From NCBI GenBank assembly GCA_020722625.1, contig DYKK01000013.1, positions 1 through 19,577 of the forward strand: 19,577 nt of DNA. The letters run 5' to 3'. The notes beneath the pieces are model-generated. The model saw only the letters and a program-made list of their open reading frames with translations, did no database searches and was not told where the DNA came from. A program made the position numbers and the translations under genes. The stretch is from Anaeromyxobacter dehalogenans (GTDB taxonomy: Bacteria; Myxococcota_A; UBA9042; DTJE01). Within the stretch, counting starts at the first letter, position 1. Each line of letters starts with the position of its first letter. This document shows positions 7,222 through 15,562 of the stretch, one piece after another.

Positions 7222-8088
7222 TCATGGACCCTCCCGGATCCCCATGGCCCGCAGGAGCACGCGGGCCACCACGGCGCGGACCGCGGGTTCCTTGTACGGC
7301 GTGGACCACCGCACGCCCGACACCTCGACCATCCGCCGGGCGACCACGTCCCCGGCCTGCCGCGCCGTGTCGTTGGTCGCGGGCGCCCCCGTGACCGCGT
7401 CCTCGGCCTCGCGCACGCGCTGTGTCCTCGGCATGACCGACCCCACGGCCAGGAGGCATCGGACCACCCGGCCCTCCGCGACCTCGACCACGCACCCCGC
7501 GTTGATCCGCGCGATGGCGAGCGCGTCCCGCCGCCCGAGTTTCACGAAGGCCGACGCCCCGCGACCCTGAACCGGGACGTGGAACGCCAGGATCAGTTCG
7601 TCCGGCGCGAGCCCGGTCCGGTAGGGCCGCTCGACCAGGTCTTCGACCAGAAGCCTCCGCGTCCCCCGCACGGACGCGACCTCGGCCTCGGCCCCGAGCG
7701 CCACGAGGGCCGTGACCCCGTCCGCGCAGGGGCTTGCGTTCGCCACGTTGCCGCCCAGGGTCCCCCGGTTCCGGACCTGCGCGGAGCCGACCTCCCCGCA
7801 CGCCGAGGCCAGGGCCGTGGCCCGCTCGCGGACGAGCGCGGACCTCGCCACGTCCTCGTGGGGGGTCAACGCGCCCACCCACAGGGTCCCGTCCTCCGCC
7901 CGGACCCCACGCAAGTCGTCCAGCCGCGACAGGTCCATCAGGGTCAGGCCCGGCGCGGGCCGTCGCCGCAGTTCGATCAGGAGGTCGGTCCCGCCCGCGA
8001 GCGGCCTCCCCGCAAGTCCAAGGTCCGCGCGCATGCGCAAGGCGTCCTGGATCGTCGCGGGTCGCGCGACTCGGACCCCGGGAATCAT
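7222..8088 (-). CDS. Molybdenum hydroxylase FAD-binding subunit (set 2)
   Basis: 288 residues, the normal size for the medium (CoxM/XdhB-type) subunit. FAD-binding motifs are AGGTDLL (31-37, PCMH-type loop) and RNRGTLGGNVANASP (107-121), and the C-terminal CO-dehydrogenase flavoprotein-like domain follows. It would take electrons from the Fe-S subunit and hand them to an acceptor such as NAD+ or a quinone. The start at ATG 8088 was chosen over an in-frame start 24 bases upstream because it forms a 4-base ATGA overlap with the stop of the Mo subunit and has a GGGAGGAAGG SD just before it. No signal peptide is seen, so it should be cytoplasmic. Confidence 0.92.
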   Translation of the reverse strand: MIPGVRVARPATIQDALRMRADLGLAGRPLAGGTDLLIELRRRPAPGLTLMDLSRLDDLRGVRAEDGTLWVGALTPHEDVARSALVRERATALASACGEVGSAQVRNRGTLGGNVANASPCADGVTALVALGAEAEVASVRGTRRLLVEDLVERPYRTGLAPDELILAFHVPVQGRGASAFVKLGRRDALAIARINAGCVVEVAEGRVVRCLLAVGSVMPRTQRVREAEDAVTGAPATNDTARQAGDVVARRMVEVSGVRWSTPYKEPAVRAVVARVLLRAMGIREGP

Positions 8089-10511
8089 CCTTCCTCCCCC
8101 CGGACCTTGCACGACGCCTCGCCGCCGCGCGCGACCTCGCTCCCCCGGAGACCGGACCGGGTCAGGCGCCGCCCGATCAGGACCTGCTCGAGCGTGGCCG
8201 GGATCTCCCGGATGCGGCGGCCCGTGGCGTTCGCGATCGCGTTGACGACGGCCGGGGCCGCGATCTCGTTCGTGGGCTCCCCGAGCGACTTCTGGCCCAG
8301 GCGGCCCGCCGGGTCCGGGTTCTCCACGAATTCGACGTGCATCCGGGGCACGTCCATGGCCGTCGGGATCAGGTATTCATCGAAGTTCGACGCCTTGGGC
8401 ACGCCTTGCTCGACCTCGAACTCCTCGAGCAGCCCGTACCCGAGCCCCATGGCCACCCCGCCGTGGACCTGGCCCTCCGCGCCCAGGCGGTTGACCACGC
8501 GACCGCAGTCGTGCACGGACCAGAACTCCTCGACCCGCACTCGGCCCGTCCCGCTATCCACCACGACCTCGGCCACGTTCGCCCCATAGACATAGGTGAA
8601 GTAGGCGATCCCCTGGCCCGTCTCTTCGTGCCACGAGGTCGGGGGCGCCCGGAACCACCCGAGCGCGGCCAGGGCCACGCCCCGCCGGAAGCACTCCCCC
8701 GCGAGGTCCGCGAACGTGAGCCGCGACGGCACGAACGACCCCTCCGCGCCGCCCGTCCCCACGAGACCTTCCCGGATCACCAGGTTCTTCACGGGCTGTC
8801 CGAGGAGGTCGGCCGCGACCTCGAGCATCCGGGCGCGGACCTGGGCCGCCGCGTCCGCCGCGGCGCTCCCGCCCATGATGGTCCCGCGCGACGCGACCGT
8901 CGGCCCGGAATCCGGGATGCGCGAGGTGTCGGTGTTCAGGAAGACCACGCGGTCGAGGGGGACGCCCAGGACCTCGGCCGCGCACTGGGCCACCGCGGTC
9001 TGGGCCCCCTGGCCCATGTCCGTCACCCCGGACGACACGATCACGGAGCCGTCGGGCTGCACCTGCACGAACGTCGCCGCCGCGTCCACGCCCTCGGCCC
9101 CGAGCGACACGCCCCGATACGAGCACGCGACCCCGATGCCGCGGCGGAACGCGGCCGGGGCCTCCCGCGCGGCCCGGTACCGCCACCACTTGTCCACGAA
9201 CCCGCTCGCGTCCCCGATGCGGGCCAGGACCTCGTCCAGGGACACGCGGTGCCCGGCCAGGCGCTGGCCGGTCGGGGTCACGTCCCCGTCGCGGAACACG
9301 ATGCGCCTGCGATACGTGAGGGGGTCGAGCCCCTGGTCCTCCGCGATCTCATCCACCAGGCACTCGATCGCGAAGTTCACCTGGGGCGAGCCGAAGCCGC
9401 GCATGGCCCCGGTGTAGGGGTTGTTCGTGTAGGCCGCGCGCACGTCGGTCCAGACGTGGGGGCAGCGGTACGGCCCCGCGGCCTGGACCACGGACCGGTA
9501 CGTCACGAACGGGCTCATCGAGGCGTAGGCCCCGGCGTCCGCCACGATGTCCATCCGCATGGCGCAGAGGTTCCCGTCCCGGTCCACGCCGGCCCGGTAG
9601 TCCAGGAAGTAGGGGTGGCGCTTGTAGGACTCGAGCATGGACTCTTCGCGGGTGTTGACCATCTTGACCGGGCGGCCGGTCGCGCGGGCGAGGAGGGCCG
9701 CGCGGCAGGCCATGACCGTCATCACGTCGTCCTTGCCCCCGAAGGACCCGCCCAGGACCGCGTGCCGGATGCGCACGCGGTTCAAGGGCACGCCCAGGAC
9801 CGAGGCCACGGCCCTCCGCGTCGAGAACAGGTTCTGGATCGAGCCCACGACCTCGACCCCGCCCCCCTCGACCGGGCGCGCGATCACGCACTCCGGCTCG
9901 AGGTAGGCGTGTTCGATGCGGGGCGTCGCGTAGGCGCGTTCATAGACGCGGTGCGCGTACTCGAACCCGACTGCGGGGTCGCCGTGACGGACCCCGTGGT
10001 GGACCACGAGGTTCCCGCGGTCGTGGACGAGCGGCGACTCGGGCCGCAGGGCCTCGCGCGGGTCCGTGACCACGGGCAGGGGCTCGTACCCCACGCGGAT
10101 CAGGCCCAGGGCGTCGCGCGCCTGCGCCTCGGTCTCGGCGGCCACGAGCGCGACCCCGTCCCCGAGCATCCGCACGCGGTCGAGGTCGTGGCCCGCGCCT
10201 CCGCCCGCGCCGGCCGTCCCGGCGAGGACCGGCTGGTCCTGGACCACGCCGCCCACGAACGGGTTCCCCGGGATGTCCCGGGCGGTCAGGACCGCCACCA
10301 CGCCGGGGGCGAGGCGGGCCTCTTCCACGTCCAGCGACACGATGCGCGCGTGGGGGTGTGCGGCGCGCAGGACCACGCCCCACACCTGGCCGACCTCGTC
10401 GAGGTCGTCCGTGAACCGGGCCTCGCCCGTGACCTTTCCGAGCCCGTCCACGCGCGGCTCGGGGCGACCCAGAAGCCAGGGACGGTCCTTGTCCTTCTCG
10501 CCGATCATCAT
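8085..10511 (-). CDS. Molybdenum hydroxylase large (Mo-cofactor) subunit (set 2)
   Basis: 808 residues of the xanthine dehydrogenase/CoxL superfamily. The N-terminal 'hammerhead' domain (about 20-150: GRPEPRVDGLGKVTGEARF, VVAVLTARDIPG) is followed by Mo-cofactor motifs: EHAYLEPE (200-207), SIQ with the cofactor Gln at 226, GGSFGGKDD (254-262), GAMRGFGSPQ (368-377), GVTDMGQGAQT (495-505), GPTVASR (536-542) and KSLGEPTNE with the predicted catalytic Glu at 745. D261 sits where bovine xanthine oxidoreductase has Glu802, and R371 where it has Arg880. These residues favour a purine-like or other N-heterocycle substrate over an aldehyde, but do not prove it. The CO-dehydrogenase active-site loop (AYRCSFR) is absent. 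It starts nine bases after the set 1 FAD gene with no clear SD; ATG codons 1 and 2 are equivalent. No Tat signal is seen. Confidence 0.93.
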   Translation of the reverse strand: MMIGEKDKDRPWLLGRPEPRVDGLGKVTGEARFTDDLDEVGQVWGVVLRAAHPHARIVSLDVEEARLAPGVVAVLTARDIPGNPFVGGVVQDQPVLAGTAGAGGGAGHDLDRVRMLGDGVALVAAETEAQARDALGLIRVGYEPLPVVTDPREALRPESPLVHDRGNLVVHHGVRHGDPAVGFEYAHRVYERAYATPRIEHAYLEPECVIARPVEGGGVEVVGSIQNLFSTRRAVASVLGVPLNRVRIRHAVLGGSFGGKDDVMTVMACRAALLARATGRPVKMVNTREESMLESYKRHPYFLDYRAGVDRDGNLCAMRMDIVADAGAYASMSPFVTYRSVVQAAGPYRCPHVWTDVRAAYTNNPYTGAMRGFGSPQVNFAIECLVDEIAEDQGLDPLTYRRRIVFRDGDVTPTGQRLAGHRVSLDEVLARIGDASGFVDKWWRYRAAREAPAAFRRGIGVACSYRGVSLGAEGVDAAATFVQVQPDGSVIVSSGVTDMGQGAQTAVAQCAAEVLGVPLDRVVFLNTDTSRIPDSGPTVASRGTIMGGSAAADAAAQVRARMLEVAADLLGQPVKNLVIREGLVGTGGAEGSFVPSRLTFADLAGECFRRGVALAALGWFRAPPTSWHEETGQGIAYFTYVYGANVAEVVVDSGTGRVRVEEFWSVHDCGRVVNRLGAEGQVHGGVAMGLGYGLLEEFEVEQGVPKASNFDEYLIPTAMDVPRMHVEFVENPDPAGRLGQKSLGEPTNEIAAPAVVNAIANATGRRIREIPATLEQVLIGRRLTRSGLRGSEVARGGEASCKVRGEEG

Positions 10512-10520
10512 GGCGCCGTT

Positions 10521-11387
10521 TCAGGACCGCGACCCGTCCACGATCGTGGCGACGGCCCGCTCCAGCAGCACCCCGCACATCTCGCGGCGGTACGCTTCGC
10601 CGGCACGCAGGTCCGTGATGGGGCGGGCCTCGCGCCGCACCGCGTCGCAGGCCGCCCGTGCGACCTCGCCCCCCCAGACGGCCCCTTCCAGGACCCCCTC
10701 GGTCTCGCGCGCCCGGATCACCGTGGGGGCCACCGCGCCCAGGGCCACCCGGACCTCCCGCAGGGTCCCGTCCGCCTCCACCCGCGCCGCCACGGCCACG
10801 CTCACCTTCGAGATGGCCAGGGCCTTGCGCGTGCCGAGCCGTTCAAACGCGGACCGGACCTCCCGGCCTTGCGCCGGGAACCGGACCGCGACCACCAGGT
10901 CCGTCGCGCCCCGCACCGTCCTCCCCGGCCCGCTCGCGAAGTCCTCGATGGGGACCCACCGCACCCCGTCGGGTCCCCGCAGCGCCACCTCGGCCCCGAC
11001 CACGAACAGCGGGGGGACGGTGTCCGCCGCGGGCGAGGCGTTCGCCAGGTTCCCGCCCAGGGTCCCGCGGTTTCGGATGGCCGGGGAGCCGATCAGCCCC
11101 GCGGCCCGGGCCAGGGCCGGGGCGTGGGTTCGCACGCGCTCGTCCGCGGCCAGGGCCGCGTGGGTCGCCCCGGCCCCGATCACGACCTGTCCGTCCTCGA
11201 CGCGGATGTCCCCGAAGCCGGGGATCCCGGTCAGGTCCAGCAGACCCCGGGGCGCCGCCATCCCCATCCGCATCCGCACCAGGAGGTCCGTGCCCCCGTG
11301 GACCGGGGTCCAGCCCTCCGGGTCCGCGGCGAGGAGGGCGAGCGCCTCGTCCAGGGTGCGGGGTCGGGCGAATCTCGGCGCGGTCAT
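10521..11387 (-). CDS. Molybdenum hydroxylase FAD-binding subunit (set 1)
   Basis: 288 residues, the same length as its set 2 counterpart but clearly divergent from it. HGGTDLL (30-36) and IRNRGTLGGNLANASP (104-119) are the FAD-binding loops. The C-terminal half (about 175-288) is the CO-dehydrogenase flavoprotein C-terminal domain, with FERLGTRKALAISKVS marking its start. It moves electrons from the 2Fe-2S clusters to an external acceptor. ATG 11387 was chosen over a much longer upstream frame because it overlaps the xdhC stop as ATGA, has a GGGAGGGGAG SD and gives the expected N-terminus. It is separated from its likely partners (Mo and Fe-S subunits at 12181-14915) only by xdhC. Confidence 0.92.
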   Translation of the reverse strand: MTAPRFARPRTLDEALALLAADPEGWTPVHGGTDLLVRMRMGMAAPRGLLDLTGIPGFGDIRVEDGQVVIGAGATHAALAADERVRTHAPALARAAGLIGSPAIRNRGTLGGNLANASPAADTVPPLFVVGAEVALRGPDGVRWVPIEDFASGPGRTVRGATDLVVAVRFPAQGREVRSAFERLGTRKALAISKVSVAVAARVEADGTLREVRVALGAVAPTVIRARETEGVLEGAVWGGEVARAACDAVRREARPITDLRAGEAYRREMCGVLLERAVATIVDGSRS

Positions 11388-12184
11388 GGCTCCCCTCCCG
11401 GACCGGGTCCGGCCCGCAGGACCGACACCATCTCGGCCGCGATGGCGACCGCGATCTCCTCGGGCGTCTCGGCGTGGATCGCGAGCCCCACGGGACAGTG
11501 CACGCGCGCGAGCGCGTCCTCGGGCACGCCGTCCGCCTGCAGGGCCGCGAAGACGTCCTTGCGCTTGCGGGTCGAGGCCATCAGGCCCAGGTAGCGCAGG
11601 GGCCGGCGCGCGAGGACCTTCATCGTCTCCAAATCGAAGGCGTGGGACGGGTTGGCCACGACGCAACAATCATGAGGCCCGAGGTCCAGTCGCGCCGCGG
11701 CCTCGGCCGGGGCCTCGCACACCCGGCGGGCCCCGGGCAGCCGCTCCTCCGTCAACAGGTCCTCCCGGGGGTCCACCACCGTGACATCGAAGCGCAGCCA
11801 CGTGAGCACGCGGCACAGGGCCCGGCCCACGTGCCCCGCGCCGAAGACCACGGCGCGCGGCCGCACCCCGAACGGCTCCAGCAGGAACTCCATGGCCCCG
11901 CCGCAGGGCATCCCGCCCGCCTCGTCCGAGGACAGGCGCCACTCGAAGCGCGTCACCTCCGGCGACCGCAGGAGGTCCCGTGCCCGCTCGATGACCCGCG
12001 ACTCGAGCACCCCGCCGCCCACGGTCCCGAAGGTCCGGCCGTCCGCGGCCACGACCATCTTGGCCCCGACCTTGCGCGGCGTGGACCCCCGCGCCCCGAT
12101 CACCGTGGCGACCACGAAGGGGACGCCCTCGGCCTTCAGGGCGGCCATGCGGTCCAGGAGGTCGTCGTCCGGGACGTGGATCAT
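11384..12184 (-). CDS. xdhC: XdhC/CoxI-family molybdenum cofactor insertion and maturation protein
   Basis: 266 residues. The N-terminal XdhC/CoxI domain has STPRKVGAKMVV (34-45), GTVGGGVLE (53-61) and GGMPCGG (90-96) with the conserved Cys94. The C-terminal Rossmann-like domain has VVFGAGHVGRAL (112-123), YLGLMAS (198-204) and HCPVGLAIHAETPEEIAVAIAAE (about 229-251). Family members bind the Mo cofactor, promote its sulfuration and deliver it to apo-hydroxylases; they are not enzyme subunits. ATG 12184 forms an ATGA overlap with the Fe-S subunit stop, and the gene in turn overlaps the FAD subunit. It lies inside set 1, yet it is the only XdhC gene here, so it may serve both enzymes. Confidence 0.93.
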   Translation of the reverse strand: MIHVPDDDLLDRMAALKAEGVPFVVATVIGARGSTPRKVGAKMVVAADGRTFGTVGGGVLESRVIERARDLLRSPEVTRFEWRLSSDEAGGMPCGGAMEFLLEPFGVRPRAVVFGAGHVGRALCRVLTWLRFDVTVVDPREDLLTEERLPGARRVCEAPAEAAARLDLGPHDCCVVANPSHAFDLETMKVLARRPLRYLGLMASTRKRKDVFAALQADGVPEDALARVHCPVGLAIHAETPEEIAVAIAAEMVSVLRAGPGPGGEP

Positions 12185-12642
12185 GGTCGCTCCAGTCGGG
12201 CCGCAGCCCGCGAGATCGCCTCCTCCACCTTGACGTACCCCGTGCAGCGGCAGAGGTTGCCCTCGATGGCCCGCCGGATCGCGGCCGGGTCCGGGTGCGG
12301 GCATTCCTGAAGGAGCGCGACCGCGGCCAGGACCATCCCCGGGGTGCAGAACCCGCACTGGATCGCCCCGGCCTCCATCATGGCCTCCTGCACGGGATGA
12401 AGGCCCTCGTCCGATGCAATCCCCTCGATCGTCGTGACCGTCGCCCCCTCGCACTGCCCCAGGAGGACCAGGCACGAGTTCACGAGGCGGCCGTTCAGCA
12501 GGACCGAGCACGCCCCGCACTCCCCCTCGCCGCACCCCTCCTTGGTCCCGGTGAGCCCGAGTCCCTCGCGCAAAAAGTCGAGGAGGCGCATGCAGGGGTC
12601 CGCGTCGGTGGTCACCGTGCGGCCGTTCACCACGAGCGTCAT
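12181..12642 (-). CDS. Molybdenum hydroxylase [2Fe-2S] subunit (set 1)
   Basis: 153 residues. The ferredoxin-like domain binds a cluster through C37, C42, C45 and C57 (GCGEGECGACSVLLNG, then NSC). The helical domain binds the second through C96, C99, C131 and C133 (QCGFCTPGM and CRCTGY). All eight ligands are present, so a working electron relay between the Mo site and FAD is expected. ATG 12642 overlaps the stop of the Mo subunit as ATGA and has a good GGAGGG SD six to seven bases upstream. A longer in-frame extension to about 13188 is rejected because its residues are a shadow of the large subunit. The protein is cytoplasmic by absence of a signal. Confidence 0.94.
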   Translation of the reverse strand: MTLVVNGRTVTTDADPCMRLLDFLREGLGLTGTKEGCGEGECGACSVLLNGRLVNSCLVLLGQCEGATVTTIEGIASDEGLHPVQEAMMEAGAIQCGFCTPGMVLAAVALLQECPHPDPAAIRRAIEGNLCRCTGYVKVEEAISRAAARLERP

Positions 12643-14915
12643 CGCGGCCCTCCGTCCCGCAAGGCCCGCCACAGCCGCTCCGGCGTGATCGGGACCTCGC
12701 GCATCCGCACCCCGGTCGCGTGGAACACGGCGTTCGCGACCGCGGGGGCGATCCCCATCAGGGGCTGCTCGCCGAACCCCTTCGCCCCATACGGCCCCAC
12801 CTCGGTCGGATGCTCCACGATGTGGGCGTGGATGGGGGGGACGTCGCGCGCGGTGGGGATCAGGTAGGTCGAGAAGCGGTGGTTGACCATGCGACCCCGC
12901 GCGTCGTGCAGAATCTCCTCGAGCAGCGCGTATCCGAGCCCCTGCGCGCTCCCGCCCTCGATCTGGCCCTCGACCCCGGTCGGGTTCACGGCGCGTCCCA
13001 GGTCGTGGGCTGCGTGGACGCGCAGGACCTCGACCTCGCCCGTCTCGACGTCCACCGCGACCTCGACGACGTTCGCGGCGAAGGCATACGTGATGTACGC
13101 GTCCCCGGCCCCGGTCTCGGGGTCCCAGGAGGTCTCGGGCGACACCGCCATCGCGGAGGACGCCAGGGGACGCCGTTCCAGGAAGCACCGGTGCAGGACC
13201 TCGTCGTAGTCCACGGACCGCCCGTCCGGGGCCGTGGCCCGGCCGTTTTCGAGCCGAATGTCCGCGGGGTCGGCCTGCCCCAGCAGCGAGGCGGCCACCT
13301 CCTGGAGGGTCCGGCGGATGGGCGCGGCGGCCCGGCGCAAGGCGTTTCCGCTCATCATCGTGGTCCGCGAGGCCACGGTCGGCCCGGAATCCGGGACCAT
13401 GTGCGTGTCGGACGCAACGGGTCGGACCGCGTCGTAGGGCAGGCCCAGTTCCTCGGCCACGACCTGCGCGAGGACCGTGTGCATCCCCTGGCCCATCTCG
13501 GTGGTCCCCACCGCGTAGATCGCGCTCCCGTCATACATCACCTGGACGAAGGCCCCGGCCCGGTCCAGGTTGCGGCCCCCGGCGCCCAGGCACACCCCGT
13601 AGTGCACCACGGAGCACCCGATCCCGTATCGCCGCGTCCCGGTTCCCGGTCCCGACGCGCGTTTTTCGGCCCATCCCGAGGCCGCGACCACCCGCTCCAG
13701 GGCCTCCCCGAGCCCGACCTCCGCGCGCAGGCGTTGTCCGGTCGGGGTCACGTCCCCGTCGCGCAGCAGGTTGCGCCGCCGGACCTCCACGGGGTCCAGG
13801 CCCAGTCGGTGCGCGGCCTCGTCCATCTGGCTCTCGGCCGCGAACAGGACCTGGGGCGACCCGAAGCCCCGGAAGGCCCCACAGGGGACCTTGTTCGTGG
13901 CCACGGCCAGGGTCTCAACCCGCACGTTCTCGCACCGGTACGGCCCGACCGCGTGCACGGTGCCGCGCCACGCGACCACGGGGGACAGGGTCGCGTAGGC
14001 CCCCGCGTCCAGGATGTAGCGCACGTCCGCCGCGAGCAGGGTCCCGTTCCGCGCGAAGCCGTACCGGGATTCCACGAGCCCCGGGTGCCGCTTGGACATC
14101 GAGAGGATGTCCTCGTCCCGCGTGTAGATCAGGCGCGCGGGCCGGCCGGTCTTCCACGCGACCAGGGCCGCCTGCCCGGCCACGATGGAGGGGACGTCCT
14201 CCTTGCCCCCGAATGCGCCGCCCGTGGTGGCCTGGACCACGCGCACCGAGGCGAGCGGCAGGCCGAGGACGGTCGCGACGCCCTCCCGGACGTAGAACGG
14301 GCACTGCATGCTCCCGGTGACCTCCAGGCCCCCGTCCGGGGTGGGGACCGCGAGCATCCCCTGGGGTTCCAGGTAGGCGTGTTCCTGGTAGGGCGTCCGA
14401 TAGGAGCCGGCCACGACGAGGTCGGCCCCTTGCAGGGCCGCGTCCACGTCCCCGCGTCGGACGTGCCAGCGCTTGAACACGTTGTCGTCGCCCCAGAGGC
14501 GGGGCGCATCGGACTTCAAGGATTCGAGTGGGTCCAGGACGGGCGGCAGTTCCTCGACGACGACCTCGACGCGCCGGGCGGCCTCCTCGGCCGCGGCCTC
14601 GGTCTCGGCCGCGACCACGGCCACGGGCTCCCCGTGAAACCGGACCTCCTCGGCCGCGAGCAGGGGCAGGTCATCGAGCACCACCGGGATGCAGTTGCGT
14701 CCCGGGATGTCCCGGGCGGTCAGGACCGCGACCACGCCCGGGACCTCCCGCGCCCGGGACGTCTCGATGCGGCGAATGCGCCCCCGGGCGACCGGCGAGC
14801 GCACGACCCGGACCCGGAGCATCCCGGGTACGAACAGGTCCGACGCGAACCGGGCCCGGCCCGTGACCTTCTCCGCGGCGTCCTTGCGGACGACCCGCGC
14901 CCCAATCCACGTCAC
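12639..14915 (-). CDS. Molybdenum hydroxylase large (Mo-cofactor) subunit (set 1)
   Basis: 758 residues, xanthine dehydrogenase superfamily. The hammerhead domain runs from about 8 to 125 (KVTGRARFASDL, VVAVLTARDIPG). Mo-cofactor motifs are QEHAYLEPQ (177-185), SMQ with Gln204, TGGAFGGKED (231-240), CGAFRGFGSPQ (345-355), TTEMGQGMHT (471-480), GPTVASRTTMMSGNA (511-525) and AKGFGEQPLM with the predicted catalytic Glu716. E239 and R349 match bovine Glu802 and Arg880, the residues that orient purines, so a purine or similar N-heterocycle hydroxylase is the best guess. The start is GTG (14915-14913), overlapping the mocA stop as GTGA, with AGGGGGAA just upstream. It is related to the set 2 large subunit but shorter and differs around the catalytic Glu, so the two enzymes probably have different substrates. 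Confidence 0.93.
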   Translation of the reverse strand: MTWIGARVVRKDAAEKVTGRARFASDLFVPGMLRVRVVRSPVARGRIRRIETSRAREVPGVVAVLTARDIPGRNCIPVVLDDLPLLAAEEVRFHGEPVAVVAAETEAAAEEAARRVEVVVEELPPVLDPLESLKSDAPRLWGDDNVFKRWHVRRGDVDAALQGADLVVAGSYRTPYQEHAYLEPQGMLAVPTPDGGLEVTGSMQCPFYVREGVATVLGLPLASVRVVQATTGGAFGGKEDVPSIVAGQAALVAWKTGRPARLIYTRDEDILSMSKRHPGLVESRYGFARNGTLLAADVRYILDAGAYATLSPVVAWRGTVHAVGPYRCENVRVETLAVATNKVPCGAFRGFGSPQVLFAAESQMDEAAHRLGLDPVEVRRRNLLRDGDVTPTGQRLRAEVGLGEALERVVAASGWAEKRASGPGTGTRRYGIGCSVVHYGVCLGAGGRNLDRAGAFVQVMYDGSAIYAVGTTEMGQGMHTVLAQVVAEELGLPYDAVRPVASDTHMVPDSGPTVASRTTMMSGNALRRAAAPIRRTLQEVAASLLGQADPADIRLENGRATAPDGRSVDYDEVLHRCFLERRPLASSAMAVSPETSWDPETGAGDAYITYAFAANVVEVAVDVETGEVEVLRVHAAHDLGRAVNPTGVEGQIEGGSAQGLGYALLEEILHDARGRMVNHRFSTYLIPTARDVPPIHAHIVEHPTEVGPYGAKGFGEQPLMGIAPAVANAVFHATGVRMREVPITPERLWRALRDGGPR

Positions 14916-15562
14916 GGCGTTCCCCCTGTTTCAGCAGAGCCGCTTCCGTCCAACAACCACGCTTGATAGCACGCGGGCCGATTGATGTCCAGGACCACGC
15001 CGGGGTCCAGGACCGCGACCTCCAGGACCGCATCCGGGTGCTCCCGGAGCACGGCCCGCGGCCCCTCGCGGTCCGCCGCCGGCCCGAAGAACTCGGGCAC
15101 GGCCCACGCCGGGAACACGACCGGGTGCCCCCGCCGGAGCCGCGTCCCGTCCCGGAAGACCGGGATCACGACCCGTCCCGGGTCCACGCGGTGCGCCCCG
15201 ACCAGGGTGCGAACCGTCTCGGGCCGGACCGCGGGGTGGTCCACGAGGGCCATCAGGAGCCCGGACTCGCGCAGGGGGACCTCGGGGATGGCGAGGCGAA
15301 GCGACGAGATGAGGCCCCGGTCCGGGTCGGGGTTCACAACGACGTGGCATCCCGGGACCGCCTCGCGCGCGTCCCACCAGGGACCCACGACCACGACCGT
15401 GCGCGCGACCCCCGCCTCGCGGACCCCGTCCACGACCGCTTGCAGGAACGACCTCCCGTCCGGCGTGCGCAGCAGGGCCTTGGGCCCGCCCATCCTCCGC
15501 CCCCATCCCGCGGCCAGGACCACGCCGAGCACGCCCAGGTCACTGGAAGGTCGTGACTCCAA
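14912..15562 (-). CDS. mocA: MocA/MobA-like molybdopterin nucleotidyltransferase
   Basis: Up to 216 residues. It has the nucleotidyltransferase signature LAAGWGRRMGGPKALL (16-31), NPDPDRGLISSLR (77-89), LVDHPAV (106-112, with the metal-binding Asp), GHPVVF (145-150) and DINRPACY (192-199). MocA transfers CMP from CTP to molybdopterin-Mo to give the cytosine dinucleotide cofactor used by bacterial xanthine dehydrogenase-family enzymes, which fits the genes that follow. The start is uncertain: TTG at 15562 overlaps the lipoprotein gene by 23 bases, whereas GTG at 15532 lies seven bases after that gene's stop and begins right before the nucleotide-binding loop. Neither has a strong SD. The gene ends in a GTGA overlap with the Mo subunit. 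Confidence 0.88.
   Translation of the reverse strand: MESRPSSDLGVLGVVLAAGWGRRMGGPKALLRTPDGRSFLQAVVDGVREAGVARTVVVVGPWWDAREAVPGCHVVVNPDPDRGLISSLRLAIPEVPLRESGLLMALVDHPAVRPETVRTLVGAHRVDPGRVVIPVFRDGTRLRRGHPVVFPAWAVPEFFGPAADREGPRAVLREHPDAVLEVAVLDPGVVLDINRPACYQAWLLDGSGSAETGGTP

Noticed and set aside
8085..10511. Form I CO dehydrogenase (CoxL)
   Set aside because: The diagnostic AYRCSFR loop is absent; the motif here is GAMRGFGSPQ, as in xanthine dehydrogenase-type enzymes.
7734..11594. Very long open frame on the plus strand (over 1200 codons), with others at 625-1917, 2595-4766, 12720-14966 and 15681-18971
   Set aside because: These lie exactly opposite recognised minus-strand genes. They are rich in Arg/Gly/Pro/His with no domain signal, as expected from GC-rich antisense frames.
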